Assembly: GCA_038380435.1 (NCBI GenBank)
Contig: JAWZYU010000017.1
Span: 20,769,283 to 20,833,282 of the forward strand
From: Ryuthela nishihirai
Lineage: Eukaryota > Arthropoda > Arachnida > Araneae > Heptathelidae
DNA length: 64,000 nt
Reading direction: 5' to 3'
Both the position numbers and the translations under genes were made by a program. Below the pieces are notes generated by a model. The model saw nothing but the letters and a program-made list of their open reading frames with translations. It was not told where the DNA came from and made no database searches. Shown here piece by piece: positions 1 to 10,808 of this stretch (position 1 is the first letter of the stretch; every line of letters starts with the position of its first letter).

Positions 1-143
1 TCTCCAATTCAATTGGAGAATAAAGTGACATGGGTATTTTTCCACACTTTCCAAATGTCAAGCCACTGTTATTTCATTATAGTGGAGCTCTGTGAGTGAA
101 TTATAGTGAGCTCGGAACCTGGCTGTTGACTGACAACCTTCCG

Positions 144-371
144 CTGATACCTTACGGAAAAATTAAGAGAGCACCGTTATCAAAATTGGCGGAATGGGTA
201 TCAATAGCTTGAAAGCTAATCCCAGAAAGAAGAGTGCAGCACTCATTTAAAAAATGTTGCATCACCAATGCTCTTGATGACTTGGAAGACGATATATTAT
301 GGAATAATGAAGATAAAGACTGCTTAGAAAAATCAGACTCTGATATTGATTCAAAAGGAAGTGATGAATAA
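144..371 (+). pseudogene. pogo/Tigger-like transposase, C-terminal remnant
   Basis: One frame reads IPYGKIKRAPLSKLAEWV, then an in-frame TGA where the family usually has Trp, then VQHSFKKCCITNALDDLEDD and an acidic tail ending at TAA 369-371. The pattern 'EWV..AW..IP...V..SFKKC.I.NALDG.ED' is known from the C-terminus of pogo/Tigger-class DDE transposases with CENP-B-type HTH domains. The catalytic core is not in the window, and sequence upstream of about 140 is scrambled in all frames. The stop codon and missing N-terminus make it a dead copy. The family call rests on remembered motif similarity, not a search. Confidence 0.5.
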
Positions 372-617
372 CATACCTACTGATAAATAGGTACTATTGT
401 TGTTAGTAAATTGAATTCTATTATAATAAAAATATTTGTTAGAAATGTTTTAGTGTTTCATTTATTTATTTTTTCCCAGAATCAAAGCTTTTTTTCTGTC
501 GGTGTTACTGAAATTAAGGTTTGTCTTACAATAGTGATGTCTTCGAATCGAAGAAATACGGTATTTAATCTGAAACACAACTTTTATTTCTTTTAATAAG
601 AACATTCACAGTGAGTT
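372..617. other. AT-rich sequence after transposase remnant
   Basis: No gene seen. It may be the 3' non-coding end of the pogo-like element, but no terminal inverted repeat could be paired. A run of about ten G starts near 621. Confidence 0.3.
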
Positions 618-1240
618 TATCAGGGGGGGGGGGTAAAAACCTTTCTGAAATTGCCCTCCCACATGAGAACTGATTTCCATGCCAAGGAAGTTCCTTTTTG
701 CATCCATATCCATGACCTCATTCATTTTCAGAAAACTTTACAAATTCAGAGATTTTTTTACTAAAAACCCAAAAATAATAAAAGAAAAATTACACATAAC
801 CTAATGGGATGTTAAATATAATATGTGCAACCACTTTTAAGATGTAGCATAACTCAGAAAGATTGATAAATCAGATGACCAAAAGATTGCTAAACTTAAG
901 GAAATAAATCTACAGAAATGAATTTTGCTTTCGTATCCAAGACCTCATTTATTTTCAGAAAATCATACCAGATCAAAGTTTTACTGGAAGAGTAATAAAT
1001 GATAAAATAAAAAATAACATATAACCTAATACGATGTTAAATAAATTATCCACAGTAACAAGTTGTAGGCCGGCCATCCGATGCAGCATAACTATGAAAA
1101 ATCAACACTTATCAATCGGTGAAAATAAATCTATAAAATTAAAACTAGGGTTTAAATATAAAAAAGTAAACACTAACTTTACAAAGGATATCCAAAATGC
1201 TGGACCAAAACTGTAAACAATCCATTATGGAGTCATTTAT
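618..1240 (+). repeat. Dispersed repeat, copy 1 (internally duplicated)
   Basis: Landmarks such as 'catccatatccatgacctc', 'acataacctaatgggatg' and 'ggaccaaaactgtaaac' recur in the same order, reverse-complemented, at 35515-35925. In this copy the middle part appears twice (about 700-920 and 930-1130), so the unit was partly duplicated. No protein was recognised. Confidence 0.65.
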
Positions 1241-2881
1241 AACATACAGAATGGAAATAGCATGTGTGAGTCACTTGCCTCTTGTGCAATGAGCCATAAC
1301 ATTATTAAGTGCAGCTGCACCCAGTCTTAAAAGGGTGTTTTCACTTTCAGTTTCGATTTTAAGAGCTGGAATGATCATAAAATGCTGGGAAAAATGATAA
1401 AAATAATTCTGGGAATAATGAAATAGGTTTATGCAGAAAAGAATGTAAAACGAAAAATGAGAGTACATACTTTGTAATTATTTCCAAGATTTTTTAAAAA
1501 CAGCAGTTTTTATTTTGTTAATTTTTAGATTTCTGAAAATTTAAGGAAAATTTTGTTGATAATAGTCCAAACCAAACTTGTGAGCTTAAATCAGAAGGCT
1601 GCTTCAGCGAAGAGTAACATTAACAAGCAAATCGGCCAATATCATTTAGGGCTTCTAAGAAATGGTAATCAGATGACTTTATCAAAATATTTATATTGTA
1701 GTTTAATAAAATATGCAAATTAAAAAAGAAAATATAATTTTTCAAGCTTGAATTATGTATTTTTAAAAGATACATCTAAGAAAATTTTCGAATGGCAATT
1801 TAGAAAAAAATTAAAAAAATTTCATATGTTGTACAAAAGACGTCTTTTGAAGTTCTTGACATCTCATTTTGGATTCTGTCAACATCTATGTTTGACAGTG
1901 ACCTGGGAAGAGTTAAACTTTTATCTTTTCCCCTCACCTATCACAAAAAAAGACACTCTATTCTGCTGGGAAATTCAGTGTTTGTGAATACCTGTCCTCA
2001 AGTATGCCTGAGTACATCACATTAACAGCAATTCATCAAACTATCACAAACTGTCTTGTGTTCAGGCAGATGGAGCTGTACAATCTCTATCTGCTTACAT
2101 GCTACTACTTGGACTGCCTAATGTCATGGCTTTTTGCAAAACTATTCATGTAACTAACTTTTAATATCTGTTAAGCTTCCACCATGGAATAGTGACAATG
2201 AGAAACTGGATTTAACTTTTAATGGAAAATTAATAGCTTATTTAGCTTTTTTAACCAAGGCCATTATATACACCCTTTAGTAATAGAAAATCTAACTTGA
2301 ATGGCTTGTCAAGAATGACTATGTATAAAATCCATTGTTATTCTAAACTAAATTCCAATAATGGAAAATTCACTTCTTATCTGAATCAAAACAAAATGAT
2401 CAGTGCCTAAAAGAAGAATGTCCTTGTGCTCCTCATTGGCAATAATTGCATTTACAAATTTATCTTCATATCAGCTTATTTATTTTACTTTTTATTTAAA
2501 TAATTCTTTTTTTGCTGCAATAAAATCGTCACCTAAAAACTTATGCTATAATTATTCACTACAGCAGTAATAACCCATTGTAACATAATTGCACAATGAC
2601 TGCATATTATTTTAAGTCAAGCAAAACATCAAAAAAAAAAATCATTGTGAAAAGGGGAAACAAAATCATGGCTGTGGTTTTTGAAGACAGAAAGGAGTCA
2701 AGTAAATATTTTCATGTTAAAAAATTTAAATGACAACATTTGCAAGTCTGATTGTTAGCATTGATATGGCATACTCGACAGATTGATCATTATCTGCTAT
2801 ACATGACATACTAAAGTTTAATTTTTCTAAAAAGGAAAAGTTTATCTTCAACATTAATAGGAAAAATAAAATAAAAAGAAA
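1241..2881. other. AT-rich non-coding DNA
   Basis: No gene, RNA or repeat could be recognised. The short open frames here have no recognisable motifs and the composition is low-complexity. Confidence 0.5.
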
Positions 2882-3110
2882 TTGCCTATCTTCCAATATT
2901 CGCCCTAAAAAGTAAACTAAAGCCCATTAATGGTGCAATCAGTCACTGAATTTGTATTCACTTCAAAGGAAGATAGGGAGCTGACAATCTTGTTGAGTAG
3001 GTAAATTGGCACCCTATCTTCCTTTGAAGTGAACAGGAATTCAGTGACTGATTGCACCATTAATATACTTTAGTTTACTTTTTAGAGCAAATATGGGAAG
3101 ATAGGTAATT
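2882..3110. mobile_element. Hairpin (foldback) MITE, copy 1
   Basis: Two arms of about 100 bp are inverted around a spacer of about 30 bp. Left arm landmarks 'gcctatcttcc', 'aaaaagtaaactaaag', 'ggtgcaatcagtcactgaat' and 'cacttcaaaggaagatagg' return in reverse complement at 3010-3110. There is no coding capacity. A second diverged copy lies at 62409-62592, so this is a mobile family and not a local inversion. Confidence 0.8.
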
Positions 3111-3644
3111 TTTAAATTTAATATATTTTTTTCTTCATTACTAAAAAAACACCTATTTTCAGACACTTTCATTTAATATATGACTTATAAGCATCAGCCA
3201 CATTTTCCCTCTATCTGCTTTTGGAGTAATGTTTAAGGTAGTCCATGGCATTGTAGACATCATGTTTTGAGATAAAACTCATTGGGGATGGTGGGGAGGG
3301 GTCATTTTTGGATTGTGTATGACATTCCTAGTATCACAAGCTTTTATTTGACACATAGCATGTTGTTTTCAGCACTCGCATTCTGAATATATAGAGGAGC
3401 AATTGTTTTCATATTTCCCCTTTTTTAAGGGTGAAGAGAGCATGGGGTTCAATTTTTTATATCTTACAACATTCCCCATGTTACAAGCTTTCAATTGACA
3501 CATAATAATTAAGTTTCTCCATCGCCTTTAAAATATATGGTGGAACAACTGTTTTGAAAAAACATACAAACTGAGACATGACAGGCAAAAAGTAATAGAA
3601 AGATAGGTAAAAAGCAAAATCAATACAGACATAAAAAATAGTAC

Positions 3645-3845
3645 CTGTGCATCTTTTTCTTTGGTGAAGAATCAAAATCCTGTGGTGGCTCTCTACTTCT
3701 AGAACCTGGATACCTATCTGGAGGATGAGTAGGCAAGCCTTCTCGTGGTGGTCCCTCTCTTGGAGAGAGTCTATGACTTAATGGAGAACGTGAATGATGC
3801 CTTCTTTTCTCAAGTTCATGAGATCGCTTATGACTATGATGAATT
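3645..3845 (-). CDS. SR/SP-rich protein, exon (third in window)
   Basis: Read on the minus strand, the exon follows a 'ttttag' acceptor (AG at 3847-3846) and ends before a GTACTA donor. It encodes 67 codons rich in His, Arg, Ser and Pro, with SRSPLSHRLSPREGPPREG and a basic KKKMHR end. It starts and ends in phase 2, so its first base completes the Arg codon left by the exon ending at 27175. RS/SP dipeptides suggest a nuclear splicing- or RNA-associated protein with a disordered SR-like region. No folded domain is visible and the specific protein is not identified. The open frame runs past both splice sites, but the composition changes sharply there, which supports the boundaries. A mariner element ends only 135 bp upstream of the acceptor. 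Confidence 0.72.
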
Positions 3846-3980
3846 CTAAAATGTTGTAAAATTATTAGATTAAGATCAATGTAATAAAAAATTTTCATTT
3901 TAAGGATGAATCTGCAGTTATTTACAAATAACAATAATACAAAGAATTGCAATTACAATATCAATTGTACCATTATAATA

Positions 3981-5258
3981 CAAAGCGGTTATAATTAAAC
4001 TGACATTACTCAGACTGTTGTAGAGAAAGATCTACTCAACAGATCACAGCAAAAAGTGGTGATACCTTAATAAGAGTGAGAATTTGCGAATAAAAAAAAT
4101 TAGTGTTAGTGCCACCAGGTGACATGGGTTCACTAAAATAAAGAAAATATCAAGTTGAACAAACAACTTTTATTTTACAAATCAAAATTCTCAATATGTG
4201 AACCATTCATATGAAAAATGTGCTAGAAAAATAATGGTCTATAGTTGCTTGAAACATGTCTCAGAGAATGGCTGCAACATGCTGCGTTATTCTTGCCTTC
4301 AATTCAGCAAGTGGTTCAACATTGCCTTGGTAAACTCAGCTTTTCAAATAACCCTATAACCAAAAATCGCATGGGTTTAGGTTGGGGGAACGTGGTGGCC
4401 AAGTATTGGAAAACCTTCGAGAAATTATTCTGTCCTCATCAAATGTGGTACGCAACAATTGTGTTGCCTATGTGCAATATGGGGTGGCACCCCATCCTGC
4501 ATGAAGGTTATGGAGTCTAAACAATTTCTTTCTTGCAAAGCCAGAATAATCTTGCAGCGGAGATCTGTGTAAGGATCTGTGACAGCAGCAGAGATCTGTG
4601 TGTTCTTAGGTGACGATTTTATTGCACGGTTCATTCACCAATCGACACACGGGGCCCTGAGGCATGATCTCCTCAATGAAAAATGGTCCGATTATAAAGT
4701 TTGCAGTAAACCCACATCATACAGTTACATAGACAGAGTATAGGGGCACATCATGCAGATGTGTAGGTCCCCATATTCAGCAATTGTTTGTAATCACTGC
4801 TCCATGTAGGGAAAAATGTGCATCATTAGTCCATAACTTTCGAAGGCCACATGTTATCCATTTAGCAACAAAGGTCCTTATACCTTCCAGATGACGATAT
4901 TCGTGTAATGTAGCAGCGGCATTATTGCTGTTTTGGTAAAAGAGCTAAGAAAAATCGCTAGAAGGAACCTTGAGATACCCATGGTTCCTTCTAGCGATTA
5001 TAGGGAAGATATCACATTTTATAGTGTGACTCATGCGATTTTCATGTGTGATTGGCTGCAATGTCACGAAAAATTAACATGTTCTACCACATTTTTAGCG
5101 CACACACACACACCACCTGGTGGCATTAACTATTTTTTTATTCGCAAATTCTCTACCTCGTGTTCTTATTAAGGTATCCAACACTTTTCACTGTGATCCA
5201 TCAAGTAGATCCTTATCTACATCGCTTGAGTAATGTCAGTTTAATTATAACCACCCTG
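3981..5258 (-). mobile_element. Mariner-like element with long TIRs
   Basis: A 1278-bp element lies between TA dinucleotides (3979-3980 and 5259-5260), the target-site hallmark of the IS630-Tc1-mariner superfamily. Its terminal inverted repeats cover about 3981-4121 and 5114-5258 and share 'ggttataattaaactgacat' and 'ataccttaataag', with small indels. The interior carries a decayed minus-strand transposase. The element sits in the 23-kb intron of the SR-like gene, on the same strand. Confidence 0.88.
4225..5090 (-). pseudogene. Mariner-like transposase, broken
   Basis: Pieces in three minus frames give, in order, NNAAATLHEYRHLEGIRTF (N-terminal part), LWTNDAHFSLHGAV (first catalytic Asp region), FTANFIIGPFFIEE, ITFMQDGVPPHIAHR (second Asp) and WPPRSPNLNPCDFWL (third acidic residue, in CDFW). 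This is the mariner-like subfamily with a 'CDFWLWGYLK' signature; here the following Trp codon has become a stop. Several frameshifts and stops separate the blocks, so no functional enzyme can be made. A perfect 16-bp inverted repeat at 4954-4969/4983-4998 interrupts the N-terminal region. Confidence 0.85.
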
Positions 5259-6359
5259 TACTTTACTCTTCTTCACATATTTGCTTTGTTAACAGTATTT
5301 GCCAAAAGAATATGAAAAAACTGCACTGAGTTAACTTTCCCAACTTTTGTTTCAAGTACCACAGAATTAAAATGATACAGAAATGTCTGAACAACAAAAT
5401 ATATTTGATATATTAAAAAAAAATTCTAAGGGAAAAATCGGTTTAGAAAAAGTATAATATATGCCATTTCTCACTATATTACTGCTTTTGAATGTCAATT
5501 TCCATATTTTTTTTTTTGTTTTTGTTTTTCAGTTAGTATCATTCTTGTGGCTCCTACTCACTGGCTGAAGCTATTTTTGTAGAATTTGAAATTGTTTAAA
5601 AATTTTTACTTGGTTCATATCTTATTACAGAAAACACCAGGCAAAGTTCGATGTCAGGGCTTTTTATTGCACCACTGGACTGGGTTCTCTAAACCAAGAG
5701 GTTTTGAACTTTTTTCTTGATGACCCTCCAAAAAAGAATAGACCTTGAAAAATTCAGAATAAACAATGTAGATATACTAAATGCAAATAAAGTTTTAATA
5801 TTTGCTGTTTATTTAATTTAGTCCACTTGTTACTTAATATCATTAGATTTAGTTTTGATGAAGTATTGACAATGATGAGTAAACAATCCATGGAATAAAA
5901 ATATCACTGATTTCAACTTGTGAATAAAAAAAATTGGTTCCTTTCAACTTCCATTAAATCTAGTTGGAATTGTAATAAACCCTTATGAAGCAAAATTATA
6001 TAAATGGTATTAATATTGTAGTATATGTAGTGTAAAATATAAAGTATTTAATTATTGTGATATTTATGCATATAGTGAGCTTGTTTCCTTCCTGTTAGTT
6101 CTTTCCAGTTAGGTTACTTTTATTTATTTATTTAAAACGTTACATCACTCTGGGAGCTCGGTGAGCTAGGTTACTTATATTTTTTTTTTCAAAAGAGGTT
6201 CACAAATTAGGTGAAAACATGTTTAATTTGTATGCAATAATGTTGTCAACATAATGCTCTTGAGTAGGTATTAGCCTACATTATAGGCTGACTGATTTTC
6301 AGTGCTTCTTAGACAATATCATCAACTCTCTTAACATAGCTTGCATTATCTTATAAGAG
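5259..6359. other. AT-rich intron sequence
   Basis: No gene seen. It contains homopolymer runs and a (TTTA)n tract near 6120-6135 that could be an old SINE tail. Confidence 0.4.
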
Positions 6360-6835
6360 TCTTAACTTACAAAAGGCAGAATATAAATCGTTATTATATC
6401 TATGTTACATTGATGATACTTTAATATTTTGGAATCATCCCTTACACGAGTTGCAAAAAGTAATAGAATTTTTAATAGTATAAAACCAACTATTAAATTT
6501 ATATACGAATCTGAATTAAATAGAGAACTACCCTACTTAGATATATTATGGGTAAAAAATTAAAATGTAATACTGCTTTATGTAGTAAACCTATAAGCAT
6601 GATTGCATGATGTATTAATTTTTATACATCATGCTACCCCATTAATTACAAAAAATCTGCAATGAATTTAAAACAGCTTATCGATACTCCTCTAATATAA
6701 TTTAAAAAAAAACTTCGACTTATATGTAAATTAGCAAATCTAGCAGGATACGTAAGTAATTTTGTAAAAAAATTTAAAAAAAGGCAAAATATAAGGTTCA
6801 ACAGAACTTATAACCAGACCAACAAATAAGAAACA
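6360..6835 (+). pseudogene. Penelope-like element reverse transcriptase remnant
   Basis: One frame reads LLYLCYIDDTLIFWNHPLHE with the catalytic YIDD. The next frame continues with NSIKPTIKFIYESELN and RELPYLDILW, and further on come KKLRLICKLANLAGY and short basic pieces. The order 'Y(V/I)DDT - W....L...L - N.I...I.F..E.E....LP.LD' is the palm-to-thumb signature of Penelope-like retroelement RTs. Frameshifts and stops show it is old. The 5' RT motifs and the GIY-YIG endonuclease were not found. A separate fragment of the same kind of RT lies at 31330-31510. Confidence 0.7.
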
Positions 6836-6867
6836 GTAATATACTCAGTTTTCTGTATATATGTCAT

Positions 6868-7203
6868 CTCATGGCCGAGTGGATAGCGCACTTGGCTGTT
6901 GATCTATGGGACCTGGGTTCGATCCCCAGGTAGTAGATGGAAGCCTCCCATCAAGGTCATCCAGTATGCTCTTTGGTATGCATTGCACACATACACATAG
7001 TATGGCTCTGCTACACATAGGGACATGTTTATATCCCATCTCAACATAGTAGCCTTTCCAATAAAAACCATTATGTACTAAATCAAGGAGCCACATGTAT
7101 GCATTCACCTAGGGCTTCAATAGCTCTAGAACCACCACTGCCCATTAGTGTCCCCTTTCTGATTGAGGACAGGGTGGGGGTTTAGTGGAGATAAGATGAA
7201 ATA
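6868..7203 (+). mobile_element. tRNA-derived SINE
   Basis: The head is tRNA-like, with an A box 'tggccgagtgg' and a B box 'ggttcgatccc' spaced as in RNA polymerase III promoters. A non-tRNA body follows. Part of the body ('cctcccatcaaggtcatcca') resembles 34640-34665, so that body is shared with another repeat. The 3' end is approximate. Confidence 0.75.
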
Positions 7204-7589
7204 ATAATGTATTGTAAAATTGTGTAATCCTAAATCAGTGTCATATATTAGTCACTGAATTTGATACTTGTTCATTAGCACTGTTGCACCTTCTACCATT
7301 TACTGTATTGCTGCAACACACTAAATGTTGTACCATTTCAGTATTTGCTCTTTTGAATAGCTTATAGTGAGGTTGAATGGGAAATATGGTTCAATCAATG
7401 AAGTAAAATTGAGGCATGTGCCTTGAATTCACATTTAACACACAAACTAGAAGAATGCATATAATCTCTGGCACATATAACCTCATTTTCAAAAAGAATG
7501 AAGTTTTTTGATCACCTACTTTTTCATTTCTTAAAAGTTTTAATAAGTCAAGCAAGGTCCTTTGAATTGTATTTGTTTTTCATTTCTTA

Positions 7590-8200
7590 AATTTAAAAAG
7601 TTGCTTTTCTTACATCCCCTCTGAGAAAAGGGGACAACTATTGCTGTCAGTGGAATAGCTCTTGATATTCTACCATTGGAATTTCAAATTTCTACTATAA
7701 ACAGATTGATTGTAACATCTACTAAAAGCTTTACCATTTCCGAATTTAGTAGTGATCTCTAATGATATAAATTAAACCTACCTAAGTATTTGAAAATGTG
7801 AATTATATTTCATTAATACCAATCAAACTATCTCTTAAAAAGAGTTGCATTTCCCACCCACCCTGGGTGTAAGGGGTCAACTCATTGCTGCCAATGGAAA
7901 CTTTATGACCTTTACAATTCAACATTAAACTTCCAAATTTCTAGCATAAATGAATCATTTGCAGTATTCATTTTAAAATTGAGGAATTTCGATTTTTCCC
8001 CCAATTGTTAGAGGATGCAATTATAGTTTTTGGGATATTTGGAAAGTGCAATTTGCAATATTTCATCAATACCTATCCAACCCAAAAAAGGATTTTTAAT
8101 TTATCTCTAAAACCAATTACTCTTAAAACACAAAAGTTGCATTTTCCCATCCACCCTGGAGGTAAGCCTCCGCCGCCGCCGCCACCCCCCCCCCCCCCTG
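7590..8200 (+). repeat. Decayed tandem repeat, ~260-bp unit
   Basis: Successive units start near 7595, 7845 and 8128 with 'aaagttgca/ctttt', then a 'ccaccctggaggtaagg'-like block, then 'ttccaaatttctagcataaa'. The third unit breaks into (CCG)n and poly-C at 8169-8200. A fourth unit lies apart at 9885-10145. No coding sequence. Confidence 0.6.
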
Positions 8201-9699
8201 AATATTTCTGGAATCATTTGTAAATGCAGAACTATTCTGTTAAAGTTCTGACACATGTTTTTTGAAAATTTTGGTCTTAGCACTAAGATTTAAATATGAA
8301 TTTATTTTTGATTAAACAGAAAAAGTTAAAAAAAGTTAAATGAAGAATCAGTGGCAGAAAGTAGCAACAAAATGGTTCATAAATTTTCTTCTCTCTGAAA
8401 TATCTGAAATTTTGTGCAACACTTTTTGAAAACCACTGTTCTAGATAAATTGAAGATCTCAATCAAATGTATCAATATTGATTTCAAATAATAGTCATTT
8501 AACTCAAATACATTATTTCATTTTATTAATAATACACACTACCTTCCAATATTGGGGCACTTTCACATGAATGGAAAGTCATATTCAAGACTATCTAGCT
8601 TTGAAAACAAGCTTTTTACAAAAATATGTCCTTGCAGATAAATTGAAGATCTCAATCAAGTGTATCAAACTTCTGATTTTAAACAGTATTCATATAAGTT
8701 AAATATTAAATGAATATTACTTAAAATCAATTTTGCAATTTTAATGCGATTCGAATAACTATTTTGTAATATTCAATTTATTAACAATTTATGGCCTGAA
8801 TTAATGACTTATTTTTTTTATGTACTTAAAAATGATAAGGTAAAAAATATGCTCGATTTGTTGTCATTGTTTTAGAACAGATCTGGCCAACCCATGAATC
8901 ATTGCAAAAGAACCCAAGTCTTATTAAAATTGTAAGTTTTGTTTTCTAAAAAAAATTGCTCATTAGAAATGTATTTTTCTATTTTTAGATAATTTTTTCT
9001 GTGGTTCTTTAAGAATCTAGTTTTTTTCCAGTGGCATTTTGCTAAGTTTGCATTGCCAGCCTAGTTTTAGAATAAAACTAAGTTTTGAATTTAGAAGTCC
9101 TAACAGGGTTCTGAGCAGTTAAAATGCCATGCAAATACAGACAATGACTTCTTGAACATACAGGGACTTTGAAGTTCCACACACAGTCCATAAAGAGTTA
9201 AGATTACTGAAGCTGAAATATTTACCAACAACATTGCTAATCATAAGAATTTGCCTCAAAAGTTAATTAAAACAAACAATAACCACTATAGCAAGTAATT
9301 TACTAAAACAAGCAATTTAGAATTTTGGATAATGTTTTCAGTTTTCTACATTTTTTAAGCATTTAGGAGGAACCTAACTGCAGCATCTGCTGTTAAATGT
9401 TAGATTCAATAATTTCTTAAACATTAGACAGTATTAAAAATTGAGATTTGTATGCATTTAATTGAGAATATTCATAATTAAAAAACTATAAATTTGGCTT
9501 TCTATTCACATTATATGCAAGTATCCTAATACTTGTTAGTGTATGCCTTAAATTTTATAGTACAAAAATCTAAATGTAAGAAAAAAATATCTGGTTTCAG
9601 AAGTTTTTAATAAAGGTTAAAATTCACTTGACTGGAAGCTTTATTCTATCCTTTTACTAATATATGTCATGTGCTTGATAGCACAATAATACTTCATTA
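8201..9699. other. AT-rich intron sequence with one direct repeat
   Basis: No gene seen. 'gataaattgaagatctcaat' followed by 'caa(a/g)tgtatcaa' occurs at about 8443 and 8636, a local duplication with a period near 195 bp. Confidence 0.5.
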
Positions 9700-9835
9700 C
9701 TACCTATATAGAAATTAATATAACTACCTACATAGTAATTAATATAACAACTACCTACATAGTAATTAATATAACAACTACCTATATAGTAATTAATATA
9801 ATAACTATCTATATAGTAATTAATATATAGCAATA
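9695..9835 (+). repeat. Minisatellite, ~31-bp unit x about 5
   Basis: The block 'actacctayatagtaattaa' plus 'tataaca' is repeated head to tail with few changes, followed by a partial unit. Confidence 0.85.
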
Positions 9836-9884
9836 CTTAATTACTACCTGTCCAACCCAAAAAGAATTATTCATTTCTCCCTTA

Positions 9885-10145
9885 AAACAAAAAAAAAAGT
9901 TGCCTTTTTCCACTCTCTTGGAGGTAAGGGGGAAAACTGATCTGTCAAATGTAAACACTTTGACAATCATATTCTACCAGCAAAATTTCAATCTCTAGTA
10001 TGAACAGACTATTTACAATATGCATTAAAGTTTTGAATTTTATATTTAGGGTAATCTCACAGTAGAAATTCAACTACTGAGAAATTCTAAAAATGTGAAT
10101 CATAATATCTTAATGCCTATCTGATACAAAAACATTTTTTCATTT
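9885..10145 (+). repeat. Separated fourth unit of the ~260-bp repeat
   Basis: It matches the 7590-8130 units in order: 'aaagttgcctttttccac', 'ggaggtaaggggg', 'cagcaaaatttcaatctcta', 'aaatgtgaatcataatat'. Confidence 0.55.
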
Positions 10146-10740
10146 ATTTATTAAAACAAAAATGCTGAATGTGTACAGATGCATGCTATAGAGAACAAAT
10201 GAAAACAGCTCTTTTTTGAAAATGAGCTAAAAGTGAACTTTGAAAAAATTATCGTATCCTGTTGAATCAAGCAAAACATTTTATTTCAAAACAATAAATC
10301 ATAGTTTTAAAAGACAGTATTTTTTTTTATAAAGCAAAGCATTTTAAAATGACTTTCAAACAATTTATTTTCACATAATTTTTTTCCTCAAAATATAATG
10401 CATTTAATGCTATTTAAAAAAGTGAATTTTTCTTAAAATTATCTTGTGAATATAGCACATTTTGCATACATATCCTCATTTATAAGGTAGCAAATAACTG
10501 TCAATGTCTATAAACTGAGGACTAGAATGTGTTCTCGCTGTCCTCCTGTGGCATTCATAAGGTAGCGAATAACTACAATGTAATGCTTAGAGTACTACAC
10601 TAAACATTGTTACATTTAGCACATAATACCAAGAAACCAAGTTCAGTAAAAAAAATACAAGTTGAAGAAAACCATACATATTGTTAGTGAAACTTTGTTG
10701 AGTAGTGTATTAAATTAAGTTGACTACGATAAAATAAATT

Positions 10741-10808
10741 GTCAATGATTTGCATTGACTACTTAATTTAAATTAAGTTAAATTAAGTAGTCAATGCAAA
10801 TTATTGAC
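10741..10808. repeat. Near-perfect 34-bp-arm palindrome
   Basis: Left arm 10741-10774 and right arm 10775-10808 are reverse complements with 32 of 34 matches and no spacer. They contain 'tttgcattgactacttaatt'. Confidence 0.9.

Noticed and set aside
3620..3952. Treating the whole 110-codon minus frame as one gene.
   Set aside because: Only the middle is SR-like; the ends are AT-rich intron translation, and AG/GT borders delimit the exon.
6868..6945. Functional tRNA gene.
   Set aside because: A and B boxes are present, but the acceptor stem does not pair and a repeat body follows; it is a SINE head.
8005..8223. Proline-rich peptide encoded at 8160-8200.
   Set aside because: It is a translation of a CCG/poly-C run at the end of a decayed tandem repeat.
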